Origin: Blastocladiella emersonii ATCC 22665
Taxonomy: Eukaryota > Blastocladiomycota > Blastocladiomycetes > Blastocladiales > Blastocladiaceae
Direction of reading: 5' to 3'
Assembly (NCBI GenBank): GCA_025594325.1
Contig: JANHCV010000009.1
Span: forward strand, 496,001 to 560,000
DNA length: 64,000 nucleotides
Part shown: positions 1 to 11,300 of the stretch, piece by piece
How positions within the stretch are numbered: position 1 is the first letter of the stretch
How the letters are laid out: each line of letters opens with the position of its first letter
Translations under genes and position numbers: made by a program
The notes under the pieces: generated by a model
The model's input: the letters and a program-made list of their open reading frames with translations, nothing else
What the model was told of the DNA's origin: nothing
The model's database searches: none

Positions 1-99
1 TCGCCATCGATCGACTGGATCACATTGAACACGGTGATGGGGCTCAGGGAACACTATGAAATTCAAATAAATGGGACAATTACAGGAATATGAACCTTC

Positions 100-2515
100 T
101 CAAAGCCGGTGAGCGAACGAAACAAACGCCAGCGAGTACTCGGGCGACGCGGTGGTGCGCGGGGCCACGCGCAGCGCTCCTGCAACAGTCAGCTGCGAGT
201 TGGTCGGATCACGCACCGCCTTGAATACGGCCTGCGCAAGACGACGCGCGCTAATAACCCCGTCAAGCCCACCATCGGGGACCTCGTACAGGATCAAGTC
301 GGTGATGGGCGCTGCGCCGCCAAGGTCAATCCATTTGGCGAAGCTCTTGAGGTCAGCGCGGACCAGTAGACTAACGAGCTCGCGAAGAGGGTCAGCGACA
401 CGCGGGCACAGAGCGACGCACGAGCTCCTTGAAACGGCCGTCGTGGAAGCGGGGCGAGAAGATTGGTTCGTGCGCGAAGTAACCTCGCCCGTGGAATCCG
501 GCATGGCGGGAGCTGGGCTTAGAAGCTCGGTCAGGCGAGGAACTGCAGCGTGTGACAGCTGGCGAACAGCCGCAATCGGGTCCACGTCAATAAGCCACGC
601 GATTGCGTCGTGCCAAGCGCGTTGGAGGTGAAGGTCGCACTCGCCGCAGGTCTTGGTGAGCGGCGAACGCGAAAGGACGTGTTTACCAACTGTTTCATGA
701 ACCTGGGCGCAGACCATCACGTCCAGGAAGAGTGAAACAACTCCCTGCTCGCGAATGAGCACTTCAGCGGACTCGCGCTGCTGGTTGTCAAGGAAGACGG
801 CCACCGGAACCCAGGCGAGCGCTGAGCATAGCACGGGATCGTACCGCTGCACAAACGCGGCGGCAAGTAGAAAGGCGGCATGGGGATCGACAAGAAAATC
901 GCTGTCAAAGAGCTTTGACACGAAAGCGCGCAGCTGATCAGGGGTCGGGCGGAGCTTACTGAGAGAGGACGCGGCCGAGTTGGCAAAGGTCGGAAAGGTG
1001 TCGCCCAGCTGCCCGTGTGCGTAAGCAATGAGGCGAATCAGATCGCCTTGGCTCGCGACAAACCTTTTCGACTGCAGATGATGGATGAATGCTAGACGCA
1101 GCGGGAACGGTAGGTTAGTAATGAGCGTGATGACGTGCCTCAAAGGATGACAAACCTGCAGTAAGCCTCGCCACTAACCCATTGCCAGAGTGCGATGCAA
1201 GCGCCAAAGCAGCTGGACCCGTCGGCCCACTGCCCTTGGTCCCAAGGGCCCAGGTGATCAGGCGGACCCACGCCTCGTCATTAAGCAGCTGATACTTGGC
1301 AAATGTAACCGCGAGGTCGTCCGAAAGCGGGACCCTGTTGTAGTTGTAGCCGTATCCGGCGTCGGGATCGTGAAGCGAATTAAAGACATGCTTTTTGGTC
1401 TCGCTTGTAATTGGGGCAAGAAGCTTGTCCGGGCCGAGCTCTGCAACTCGCTGAAGCACTGCGGGACGTGAGACAAAGAAGAAAATGGGATTCCGATCGT
1501 TGAAAACGAAGTCGGTCCTGGCCCAGCTCTTGTGTACAAGCCATTCAATCATTTGAACGACGCTGTCTTCCGGCAACTCCGTTCGGTAGTAATACAGTTC
1601 AAGATACGAAGCTGCCGAGAAGTGGATCCAAAAGTGGTCGCCGAGTCGTTCCTCGTCAAAACCGAGGTTCGAGTCACGGAGCGCGCAAAGCGTCGCCGCG
1701 CTCCACGTTAGGATCGCAAGGAGGCCAGCAAAATCGATGAGCTTGATCTTGGGTTCGGCACTGTTCGTGCTGCGCCGGGCGGCGCGTTTCGGAGGCGCTG
1801 GTACGTCACAAAAAATCCTGAATGCCTTCTCGGAGAGGCAAGACCAAAGCAAGGGTGTCATTTCAAGATGAAACAGTTTGGGAGCCCGTTCCTTGGCGCG
1901 TAAAAGCAGGGGAATCAGATGCTGAGGTGCGAGGCAGTATGCGCCCACAACAAGTACCTGGAGCACGGCAGTAATAGGAAACTCCGAGCCGGATGAGCAG
2001 TTCCAATCGAAAGCCGTTTCGTGGAGGTCCTCGATTTCGAGCGCAATATCTTGAATGTCAAAGTCTGGATCGGAGAGTTTGGCCAGCGCGGGATCGAGAA
2101 GATAATCCAGGACCACGGGAATGAGCGCAGCGATGCGGCGGGCGTCCGGTTCCGGGTGCTCGGCCGAGTAGCGGATATACCGAAACGTCCGATCGTAGCT
2201 GAGCTCGGGCTCAAGGAGGTAGGTGACGTCCGTGAGGATGACGGCCTCGCTGCTCTTCATTCGTTCGGCATCAACATTGTCGACCTCTTCGGGGTAATCG
2301 CCGGGATAGCAGACATCGCGAAGATATTTTAGCCAAACTCGCTTCACCCGATCGGTACGAGACACGTCCCAGAGGTGGCGCGACGCCACCGGCACGGCAG
2401 GCTGCGGGACCGAGAGCTCAAGAACGACCGTGGCCACGTCGACGGGCAAGTTGCCAAGTCCAAGTCTGTGATCAGATTGCAGCAAGTTCCAGTCGGTCAT
2501 TTCATTGGCTTCCAT
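100..2515 (-). CDS. Family A copy 1, uncharacterised ~783-aa protein, one intron
   Basis: I do not recognise this protein. It is the first of four tandem minus-strand paralogs. Two exons are joined: 2515-1156 and 1091-100. The 64-nt intron (1092-1155) has donor GTTTGT, branch TACTAAC and acceptor CTAG, and joins in phase 1 so that the frame continues exactly as in copies 3 and 4. An upstream in-frame ATG exists at 2590, but the start at 2515 matches the MxxxEM start of the other copies. The N-terminus (residues about 13-50: LPVDVATVVLELSV followed by a basic stretch) weakly resembles an F-box-like helix set; this is inference only. No signal peptide or membrane segment is seen. A TCGEC motif in exon 2 is shared by three copies. 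It is the first member of a head-to-tail array with about 170-235 bp between copies. Confidence 0.75.
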
Positions 2516-2583
2516 GGCAAGTGAACATCGGCGGGGAGAGGTCGGGGAAGCCCGCGATCGAAGCGACTCGATTGACGTCACTC

Positions 2584-2600
2584 GGATCACGCGGAGGTGA
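2584..2600 (-). promoter_or_regulatory. Putative upstream element of family A copy 1
   Basis: GGATCACGCGGAGGTGA (as read on the plus strand) lies 69 bp upstream of the copy 1 start. Copy 2 has the same 17-mer with one change at 4265-4281. Shared position suggests a promoter element, but common descent of the whole repeat unit could also explain it. Confidence 0.35.
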
Positions 2601-2749
2601 GCAGCGCGAAATTCGGCGATCGGGGCAGGGCAGCCTGTGCCACCGCATTCAACTTTGCAGTGCTAGAAATAAATAGGATGAGTAGGACGCGATGAAAAGG
2701 AGACCCATTTATGGACTAACAAATTATAACAATTATGCCGCACGCCCTA

Positions 2750-4187
2750 TCAGACTCGATGAACCAGGGAGAAAAACAACTGAGCGTACTCTGGCGAGGC
2801 AGTCGTGCGGGGCGCAATACGCATAACCTCCGCGACCATCGGCGACGAGTTGGCCGACTCGCGAACAGCTCGGAGTACGGTCTGCGCGAGAGCTCGCGCG
2901 CTCACGATGTCATCGAGCCCGCCATCGGGGATCTCGCACAGGAAAGCGGTCGTAAAGGGTGTCTTGCCGCCGAGATCGAGCCACTCCACAACGCCCTTGA
3001 GATCGGCGCGAAGGAGAGCGCGGACAAGCTCTTGAAGCGGATCGGCTACGCGTTGACACAGAGCGAGGCAGGAGGGTTTGAAATCCCCTGGCGGGGGCTA
3101 AAGAGGGGGGTAGCAAGCTTAGCAATCCGCTGTAAGACGGCAGGTCGGTAGACAAAGAAAGCAATCAAGTTGATACCATCAAGACCAGTTTGGTCCCTGG
3201 CCACGACATTTGGATGAGCCACTGGACCATCTCGGCGATGTGATCTGCAGGCACGTCCATCCAATACTCTCGCTCTTCCAGGTAAATAGCCCGCCGAGAA
3301 GTGAGTGGAAAAGAATTTCCCGAGAAAGCTTTCGTCCAGGCCGAGCATTGGGTCGCACAAGGCGCCAAGTAGCTTCGGACTCCATGAGAGGATTGCTACC
3401 AGGCCGAGGAAATCGATAAGTATGATATCTTCGTCGGTCGGATTGCGAGAGCCGTTTCGTGGCGATGCCCGCCTGCGTCGATACAGGTCCGATGCCCGCT
3501 CGGAGAGCGTGGACCAGGCATGCGTGAGGCAGCATTTTGAGGAGGAACAGCTATGGAGTCTGCTCTTTGGCACGCACGAGCATCGGAACGAGGTGCTGCG
3601 GCTCGAGAGAGCAGGCGCCAGCGACGAGTTCTTGGAGAACAGCGGCAATTGGTTGCTCGATGCCGCGGAAGCAATCGCCAGGCCACTCCCCAATGGCAAG
3701 GTCGTAAATGTCGTCGGCCAGGGTCTCGAGATCCGAGTCGTCTCCGTCCTTGCGCAGCTCCACGGCGGCTGGCACGAGATAGTAATCGAGTACCTCGGGA
3801 AAGAGGGACGCGAGGCGGCGAGCGGTCGGGTCTGCGTGGTCGGCGGCGAGCGAAAGCCAAGAAGCGAGCTGTCGAGCAAGGGTTCGAGCAAGTACGTGAC
3901 ATCCGTGATGGCGTAGCACTCGGAATACTTCCACAAGGGTTCCTGCTCGACCTCCTCGGGAAAGTCGATGTCGCGGGGAACCTATAGTCGAGAAGCTACC
4001 CGACCCATGCGTGCTTGACCCGGATGGTTCGAGTTACATCGCGAAGTGCGCTCGAAGCTGCCGAGACGGCAAACCGCGGGACCGCAAGTTGCAATGCTAC
4101 CGCGGCAAGCACGACGGGCAGGCTGTTAAAGCCGAGCTGTTGACCAGATTGCAGCAAGTCTCGTTCGTCCATTTCATCAGTTGACAT
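2750..4187 (-). pseudogene. Family A copy 2, decayed and internally deleted
   Basis: Family A similarity runs from the start at 4187 to the C-terminal block ending at 2750, but in at least three frames. The first segment, ending ...KHAWVG, meets a TAG stop near 3996 where copy 3 has Tyr. Family-like sequence then resumes in other frames (around 3934-3551, 3535-3179 and 3151-3046). Near 3080 the text jumps from the region before the intron (AVLQRIAKLA) directly to the C-terminal block (CLALCQRVADPL). The exon junction, the intron and much of exon 2 are therefore missing, and the copy is about 0.9 kb shorter than copy 3. It sits between two intact copies, so it is most simply a dead tandem duplicate. 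Confidence 0.85.
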
Positions 4188-4264
4188 GGTGCAACGAGGT
4201 TGACAAGGAGCGATAGGGCGCCGCGAACAAGCCTCCTCGAGGCTGCCGCTCCCCTGCATCACAT

Positions 4265-4281
4265 GGATCACGCGGATGTGA
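4265..4281 (-). promoter_or_regulatory. Putative upstream element of family A copy 2
   Basis: GGATCACGCGGATGTGA lies 78 bp upstream of the copy 2 start and differs from the copy 1 element by one base. Copy 3 has only a degenerate version near 6788-6810. Confidence 0.3.
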
Positions 4282-4354
4282 ATGTCGCGACCGCACTCAC
4301 TGACGCTCGCCAAGCTCTTCAGGAACTCGTGCTTTTGTTTGAATTGCATGTCAT

Positions 4355-6713
4355 TTATTGCGAGCCACCACGGAAGCTTTTAAACCCGGTGAGCCAACGC
4401 GACAAACGCCTTGCCGTACTCGGGCGACGCGACGCGATCGTCCGCGGCGCGACGCGCGAGGCTTCCGCAACAGACAGCGGCGAGCTGGCTGGGTCACGCA
4501 CGGCGTGGAGTACGGCCCGCGCAAATTTGCGCGCATCCACGATGCCGTCCAGGCCGCCGTCAGGGACCTCGCGCAAGCTTGCGTCCGTGAAGGGCGCCTT
4601 CCCGCCAAGATCGAGCCATTCGAGAACGCCTGCGAGGTCGGTGCGAAGGAGAAGGCGAAGGAGCTCGCGGAACGGGTCGGCGACGCGGCAGCAGAGTGAC
4701 AAGCAGGTGCGCTCGGTAGTTGCGTTTGACACGGAGCCCAGGCGCTCAACGAATCGCGGGACTGCAGTTTGCGACAGCTCGCGAACCGCTGCCTGCGGAT
4801 CCATGTCGACGAGCCAAGCCATCGTGTCGTGCCACGCGCGTTGTTCGTGAAGCTCGCACTCGCCGCACGTCCTGGTGACCGGAGTACGCGCAAGTCGATG
4901 TTTACTGGTCGCGCCTGCAAGCTGAGCACAGACCATGACGTCCAAGCACAAGGACGCGGTTCCGTCCTGCTTCAGCAAGCGAGCGGCAGCACCTCGGTGC
5001 CCGTTGTTGTGGAAGACGGCCACAAAAGTCCAGGCGATCGGCGAGCACACAGAGGAGGCAAAATGCTGCATAAAGGCCGTGGAGAGAATGAACGCGTCCC
5101 AAACCTCGACCATCACGTTGCTGTCGAAAATGTTTGCCACCGTCGCCGCCATTTTATCTTGCGTAGGGGAGGTCTTGCAGAGAGCGGTCGCGACCGAGTC
5201 GGCGAAGCGGTCAAGGTCGTCGCCAAGCTTAACCCGAGCAAAGCCAAGCAGACGAACCATGTCATGCTGGCTCGTTGACTGAACGTGGTCGACAAACGCT
5301 ACAGTGGAATCTGTCAGTTCTCATCACGAGCGAGGGTACAAACGAGGCGTACGAACCGCGTGTAAGGTTGGACACCAACGACTTGCCCGAATACAAAGCG
5401 AGCGCATGGGCAGTTGGACCGGACGGGCCACCGCCCCTGGTCCCGAGGGCCCAGGTGGTCACAAAAACCCAGGCATCGTCGTTAAGCAATTGGTACCTGG
5501 CGAGAATGATGACGAGCATTGTCGAGCATGGAATCGACTTGTGGTGCGCGCGCGAATTCTTGAGGCCGCGCTTCAACATGTTGAAGACAAATTGCTTGCT
5601 CCCCTTTGTGATCGGGCCAAGAAGCTCAGGCACGCCAAGCTCAGCAATCCGCTGCAAAACCACTGGTCGGTAGATAAAGAAAGCGATCAGGTTGATATCG
5701 CGGAAGACCAGCTTGGTTCCTGACCAGGACTTTCGAACAAGCCACTGGACCATTTCGACCATGTCGTCTGCGGGCGCCTTCATCCGGAAATCACGCTGAT
5801 CCAAAAAGGGGGCGGCAGCAAAGTAGGTTGCGAAAAACTTTCCGAGAAATGCCTCGTTCAAGCCAAACATGGGGTCACGCAAGGCGTGAAGCAGCGACGG
5901 GCTCCAGGTGTGGATAGCAACGAGGCCGAGAAAGTCAACGAGTCCGATTACCTCCTTGATTGGCTTCCGGTTGAGGTTGTCCGGATAGTCGGGGATGTGC
6001 GTGTAAAAGTCAGAAGCGCGTTCCGACAGCGTGGACCAGGCGTAAGGCGTCATTTTGAGGAGGAACAGCTCGGGAGTCCGCTCCTTTGCACGTGCGAGGA
6101 TGGGAACGAGGTGCCGCGGCTCGAGACAGCACGCGCCGGCAACAAGAACTTGGAGAACTGCAACAATCGGCTCCTCGATGGCGCGAAAGCAATAACCAGG
6201 CCACTCCGCTCCGGAAAGGTCGTAAATGTCCTCGGCAAGAACCGTGAGATCTAAGCCGTCGCCACCATTCGATAGCTTCGCGGCGGCTGGTGCAAGGTGG
6301 TAGTCGAGTACCTCGGGAAAGAGGGAAGCAAAGCGGCGAGCAGTCGGGTGCGGATTGTCGGCAGAAAACCGAGTATACTGGAGCGAGGCGTCGAGCTCGG
6401 GCTCAAGCAAGTAGGTGACGTCCGTGATGGTGAAGTCGTCAGAGTACTTCCACCACGACTGCCGTTCAACCTCGTGCTCGTCAGTGTAGTCGATATCGCC
6501 GGGGAACCCAGCAGCAAGAAGATAGGCGACCCAGGCATGTTTCACCCGGATGGTCCGAGTCGCTTCGGCCAGTCGGCGGGACGCCGCCGGGACGACGAAC
6601 CGCGGGACGGCGAGCTGCAACACGGCCGTGGCCAGCTCGGCGGGCAGGCTGTTGAAGCCAAGCTGTGGAGCAAATTGCAGCAAGTCTCGTTCGTTCATTT
6701 CATGAGCTGGCAT
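4355..6713 (-). CDS. Family A copy 3, uncharacterised ~766-aa protein, one intron
   Basis: Intact paralog of copy 1, function unknown. The exons are 6713-5357 and 5298-4355. The 58-nt intron 5299-5356 has donor GTTCGT, a CTGAC branch and acceptor GTAG, at the same phase-1 position as in copy 1. Without the splice, exon 1 runs into a stop after a non-homologous tail; with it, the reading continues into a segment (AFVDHVQS) that aligns with AFIHHLQS of copy 1. The start at MPAHEMNERDLLQ was chosen by paralog alignment; an in-frame ATG at 6863 would add 50 poorly conserved residues. A possible AATAAA on the transcribed strand lies just past the stop (about 4345-4350). Conserved blocks include TDVTYLLEPELD near residue 100, YRPVVLQRIAELG near residue 380, and the TCGECELHEQRAWHDTMAWL region of exon 2. 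Confidence 0.8.
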
Positions 6714-6903
6714 GTTGTGAGGTAGGGCAGCGGGAGGTGCGAACGGACAGAGCGAACAAGCCTCCTTGCGGCGGCCGGTCCTGAACGTCACACGAGTCAT
6801 GTGCGGATAAGCGCCGCGGGCGTTTCGTCCTCGCTCTCGCTCGCGCTCACAGGAAACTAACAACTAAAAACGAGCCATCTATTGCAACCAAACACTTGGT
6901 TTT

Positions 6904-7397
6904 CTAAACTCGGTGAGCTAGCGCAAGGAACGCCTGCCCATACTCGGGCGACGCGATCGTCCGCGGCGCGACGCGCGAGGATTCCGCGACGGAGAGCGGC
7001 GAGTTGGCCGGGTCGCGCACGGCCTGGAGCACTGCCTGTGCGAACTTGCGCGCGTCCACCATGCCGTCGAGGCCGCCGTCTGGGAGCTCGCGCAGCAGCG
7101 AGTCCGTAAAGGGCGTCTGCCCACCAAGATCAAGCCACTTGACAACGCCCTTGAGATCGGCGCGGACTAGAAGGCGGAGGAGCTCGCGGAACGGATCAAA
7201 GACGCGGCGACACAGCGCGAAGCAGGCGCGTTTGCTGGTTGCGTTGGAGGTAGGCGATGTGCGCAGGCGCTCCACGAGGAGCGGGACTGCAGTTTGCGAC
7301 AGCTCGCGGACAGCGGCGGTTGGATCGATGTCGACGAGCCAAGCCATCGTGTCATGCCACGCGCGTTGCTCGTGAAGCTCGCACTCGCCGCACGTCT
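6904..7397 (-). pseudogene. Family A copy 4, 3' part, cut off by a LINE insertion
   Basis: This is the C-terminal ~160 codons of a family A gene, from TCGECELHEQRAW to ...FLALAHRV, ending at 6904. At 7397 homology stops exactly at the 15-bp duplication and the poly(A) end of the retrotransposon. The missing 5' part lies at 15475-17647. Removing the element and one duplication copy restores the codon phase (…TCGE then CEL…), so this fragment was once continuous with that part. Confidence 0.9.
7383..7397. repeat. Target-site duplication, 3' side of the LINE
   Basis: ACTCGCCGCACGTCT occurs here and at 15475-15489, directly flanking the element. The neighbouring bases (7382/15474 and 7398/15490) differ, so the duplication is exactly 15 bp. 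Confidence 0.95.
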
Positions 7398-8329
7398 GTT
7401 TTTTTTTTTGGAACCAATGCATTTATTCCTTAACAGCGGTTGTGAACTGCAAGCAGAATATCCACTGTGCAACGGGCAGCAGCCTTTTTGTGGGCAAGCC
7501 GCAGTACGACAAGCCCGGACCGTGCACGTCGAGGAGCATAGGGGGAAGAATTGTGGGAGGAGAGGGGAGTACGAGAGAGATCGGCGAACGAGGCGAAGAG
7601 AGAGCGAGCTTGAGCAGCGAGCTAAGAGAGCGAACGAAGAGCAGTAAAGAGAGACCGAGCAGAGAGACACGCTGGCGTGACCAGCTAAAGCGCGAGGACA
7701 TGCCAATGGACCAGTGGCAGTGCTGTGGTATTGGGTACGGCCTGTGAGGTTCGTCAGATGTTTTTCCATCTTTTTGTGCGGACGTTCTTCTTTCGCGTTT
7801 CTTTTCTTTTTGTTTTTCTCCTTCTTTTTCTTCTGTGCGTCAGCGCCATTCAGTGGCGGATCATGCGTTTCATCGTTGTCAGAACGAGAGAAAGTGGATG
7901 TGTCAGTACTGCGCGCAAACACCTGGTGCTGCTGGACTTGCATCGACTGCGCCGATCTTTGGTCTAGTCACATCACTGGATGTGCCTTGGGGAACCGAGC
8001 AGCCAAAGTCGGACAGAGGGATCTGCAACAAGAGCCGCCTGGGCCGCGGTGGACGGCGGGCACACTGGCGGGTCTTCTTCACGCCCAGACGGGTTGGGGA
8101 CGTGGGAATGGAGCGAGCTCAGACAGCGAGAGCAGTAGTGGTGGCAGTTGATGAACTTGAGTGTGGCAATGGGCTGGCCAAATGGGCGGCGGGCCCGCTC
8201 ACGCGGCTCGCGCGGCGGAGCTTCAGAAAAATCGAGTGGGTCGGCCTCGGCGCAGCCAGCAGAGTGAGAGAGCCAGGCGCCGCGCCAGAGGGATCGGGAG
8301 GCGACGGACGTGATGGCCGTGAGGACGGG
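7398..8329 (-). other. LINE 3' UTR with poly(A) signal and tail
   Basis: No conserved coding sequence follows the ORF2 stop at 8330. The stretch 7760-7840 is very T-rich on the plus strand, that is, purine/A-rich in the element's own sense. The open frames on the plus strand here are low-complexity shadows. The end is marked by AATAAA (7422-7427, minus) and A11. Confidence 0.7.
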
Positions 8330-11300
8330 TCAAGCGAGGTCGCAGTCGAGTTGGAGCGAGCGGGAGGCGAAGGCGACGTCGCAGGCGCGTACAACGCAGC
8401 CGGCGAGGCGAGACAGAGCGGCGGGGTCGCGCCAGATGGAGGCGAGGAGGCGACGGCCGAACGAAGCAAGGGACCGCGTCGCGCCAGCAACGGACTCGCC
8501 GACCATGGCGTAGCCGGGAGTGCTGAGGTCCTCGCCATGGACAGGAGAAAGCGTAGCGGGTGGTGGTGGTGGTGTTGGTGGTGTAGTAGAAGATTCGAGT
8601 GGTCGTTTAGCGGCGGCCGCGGCGGCAACAGAGGCGGCGGCGCGGCGAGCGAAGCGCTCAACAGACTTTTGGGCAGAGCCCAGCGCAGCGGACACGGCCG
8701 CGGCGTTACCTGTGCAGATCATCCAGTGACTTCCGTTGTCGTCGGCTGCTCGGCACCTAGGACACACCTGTAACGTGACTAGAGTAGGGTGGCGAGCGTG
8801 CAGTAGTGAGCGAGTGGGTGTGATCCCAAGCAGGTGGCGCACACGGTAGACGATGTTGCGGTTCGCTGCGCTGGACGTGCGCTTATTGGGCGGGCGGGAG
8901 CCAGAGCCAATGGCCATGGAGGTCGCAGTCATGTCTGGGTGCTCTTCGGGGTCAGGGGAGGAGAGGAGGGAGGAGAGGAGAGAGGACTTGGAGCGAAGGG
9001 TGGCCTCGCAACGTGCAGTGGACAGGAACTTGAGGAACGCAGTGGAGGGAATTGGAACAGGAACGTCATCAAAGTGCAACACATGCTGAACATCTAACCG
9101 GATCTGTTTGGCGAAGGGGGGAGCGAGGACGAGCTCTTGGGCCAAACCGGCCCCGTCAGCAGCAAGCTTGTTGGCAATCTCGTTCCCCTCAACGCCCGCG
9201 TGCCTGCGGACCCAGGAGAGCGAAAAGGTCACACGGCGGGCGCGCGCGGCTGCCACTGCAAACGACCATGCGTCGCTAGAACTGAGGGAAGAAGGAAAGC
9301 CAGAATCAGACAAGGAGGAGGAAAGGAACGAGATGACGCGGATGGCCATTGCAATGGCGGCCTGGGAGTCAGAGTAGATGTGGATCCGCGAGCGCTGTGG
9401 TGCCGCAGCGACCGCAAGCGCGATCGCCCACGCCTCGGCTCGCGTAGAAGAAGCTACGCCAGGCGAGACGCGCGCTGACAGACGGACGCCAAGCGTTGGG
9501 AACCACACGCCCGCTCCAAGGCGGGACGACCCAACCCCGTCCACGGCTGGCACCATGGAGCCGTCCGTAAAGACTGGCACCAGCGCGGGATCGAGGTCGA
9601 GCGGGCCCGCCTGAGCCGGGACTTGCGTTACGCGGAGGCCAGAGGTGAAGGCGTCGCGGATGTTGATGGTTGGAGCTTGATGAACTGCTTGATCGTTGTG
9701 GCGGGGTCCTGGGTAGGGCTCACGCACGCATCGCATCGCGCGTGGGCCCCACTGTCGTTTGGCTTGAGTGTCGCTGAGGTAAACTTGGAGGAGCTGAGCT
9801 GCGAGGTTGATGAAGCTTGTGCGATCCGGAACGTCCTTGCGACCCTTGGTTGCTGGATTGTCGCGGCCAGAAAGCATGAGATCTGCAAACCGAAAGTCGA
9901 TGCCATCTGAGAGTGAGCGGGACTGGATCAACTGTGACACGCGCAATATGAAGTAGCCGCGCATGGCTCGGTGGACAGTGAGCGGGATCGCGCCCCACGG
10001 GACAAGCTGGCGGATTGGCAAGTCCGTGATCGGGTCGCCAATGGTGTACTCGCCGCTAAGATCGGCAATCGCAATGCGGCGGACCCGCATGAGTTCGAGC
10101 AGGCCACCAAAGTAGCATGGCGCCTCCGCGGTCCACTCGCTGGTAGGGACAGCAAGCGGCGAGTAAGGGACTTTGAGATAAGTCTGCAAAGCTGAGAGCG
10201 AGCAGCGGACTGCCGTTCGGATGGTAAGGTCGCAATGGTTGAGAGAAGAAATCACCGCCTTCATGTGGTACCGCGTCACCAGCTCCTCAATGGACGCGAG
10301 CGCAAGAACGTCAGGGTGGTGGAGCGCCGAGGCGTGGAACGCGCTTGCGACGTGCAGCTTCTTGTGGATCAGCGCACGCACGGACGCGTCCCACTTTTGC
10401 AGGTGCTGGAGCTTGGGAACGAAATTGCGCGAGCGGTACACCATGGCCGGCCAGACGACCGCGTTGAGCACGTACACGGCCATCTTGGCGGTGATCTTCT
10501 TGTTTTGCAGCGGGAGCATCGCGCGCCCAAACGTCTCCCTCATTGACAACATGGCCGGTGCGCCCTTGCCCGAGCCATTGAGGAAGACGCCCAGGTAGCG
10601 AAACGCTCCATCGCTCAAAATCCTTGGTATCTCAACGCCGTTGGACTCAATGACGGGGGCCTGCTTCGTACCAATCAAGAGGATCGCGCCCTTGGCGGCA
10701 TTGGAGCGAATGCCGCACGCCGAATTGAAAGAGTCAACGCCGCTGACGGTGCGGCGGAGACCTTCCGGTGTGCAGGCAAAGAAGGCCGCGTCGTCCACAA
10801 ACAACAGGTTCTTGAGCTTGACAAGCGAGCGGTTCTTGTCGCCTGGGAAAAGACGCCTACGCGGAAGGGAACCTGGCGGAACAAACGCAGTCTTGAAATT
10901 GCCACGACCTGCATAGGGAGTGAGGGGGAATGCGTCTGTTGCGCGAACAAATGAATCATGACAAAGGAGGGGATCGTAGAGACAGGACCACATTAGCGGA
11001 GACTCAACGGCGCCCTGGGGCACGCCGTGCAGGCACGGGATTGGTTCAGTGAGCCCATACGCCGTGATCACGCGCAATGTGCGACCCTCAAGGAACTGCG
11101 TGCAGTACAACTGAATGAACGGCTCAGGCAGGCGGATGCGGCGCAGCGCCAGCCGCAGGATCTGGTGCGGCACCGTGTCGAACGCCTTGCTCTTATCCTC
11201 AAAGTATACGTACAGCGGCCGGTCCATGTTGCGCGCGTGGTCAATGGCAGACGAGAGGAGCTGGATTGGGACAGCCGTGTCAGTTCCAGGGAGAACAGAG

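Noticed and set aside
7714-8773. Plus-strand open frames in the LINE 3' UTR and opposite the end of ORF2
   Set aside because: Poly-Phe or Arg/Gly-rich translations, antisense to the element; no conserved motif.
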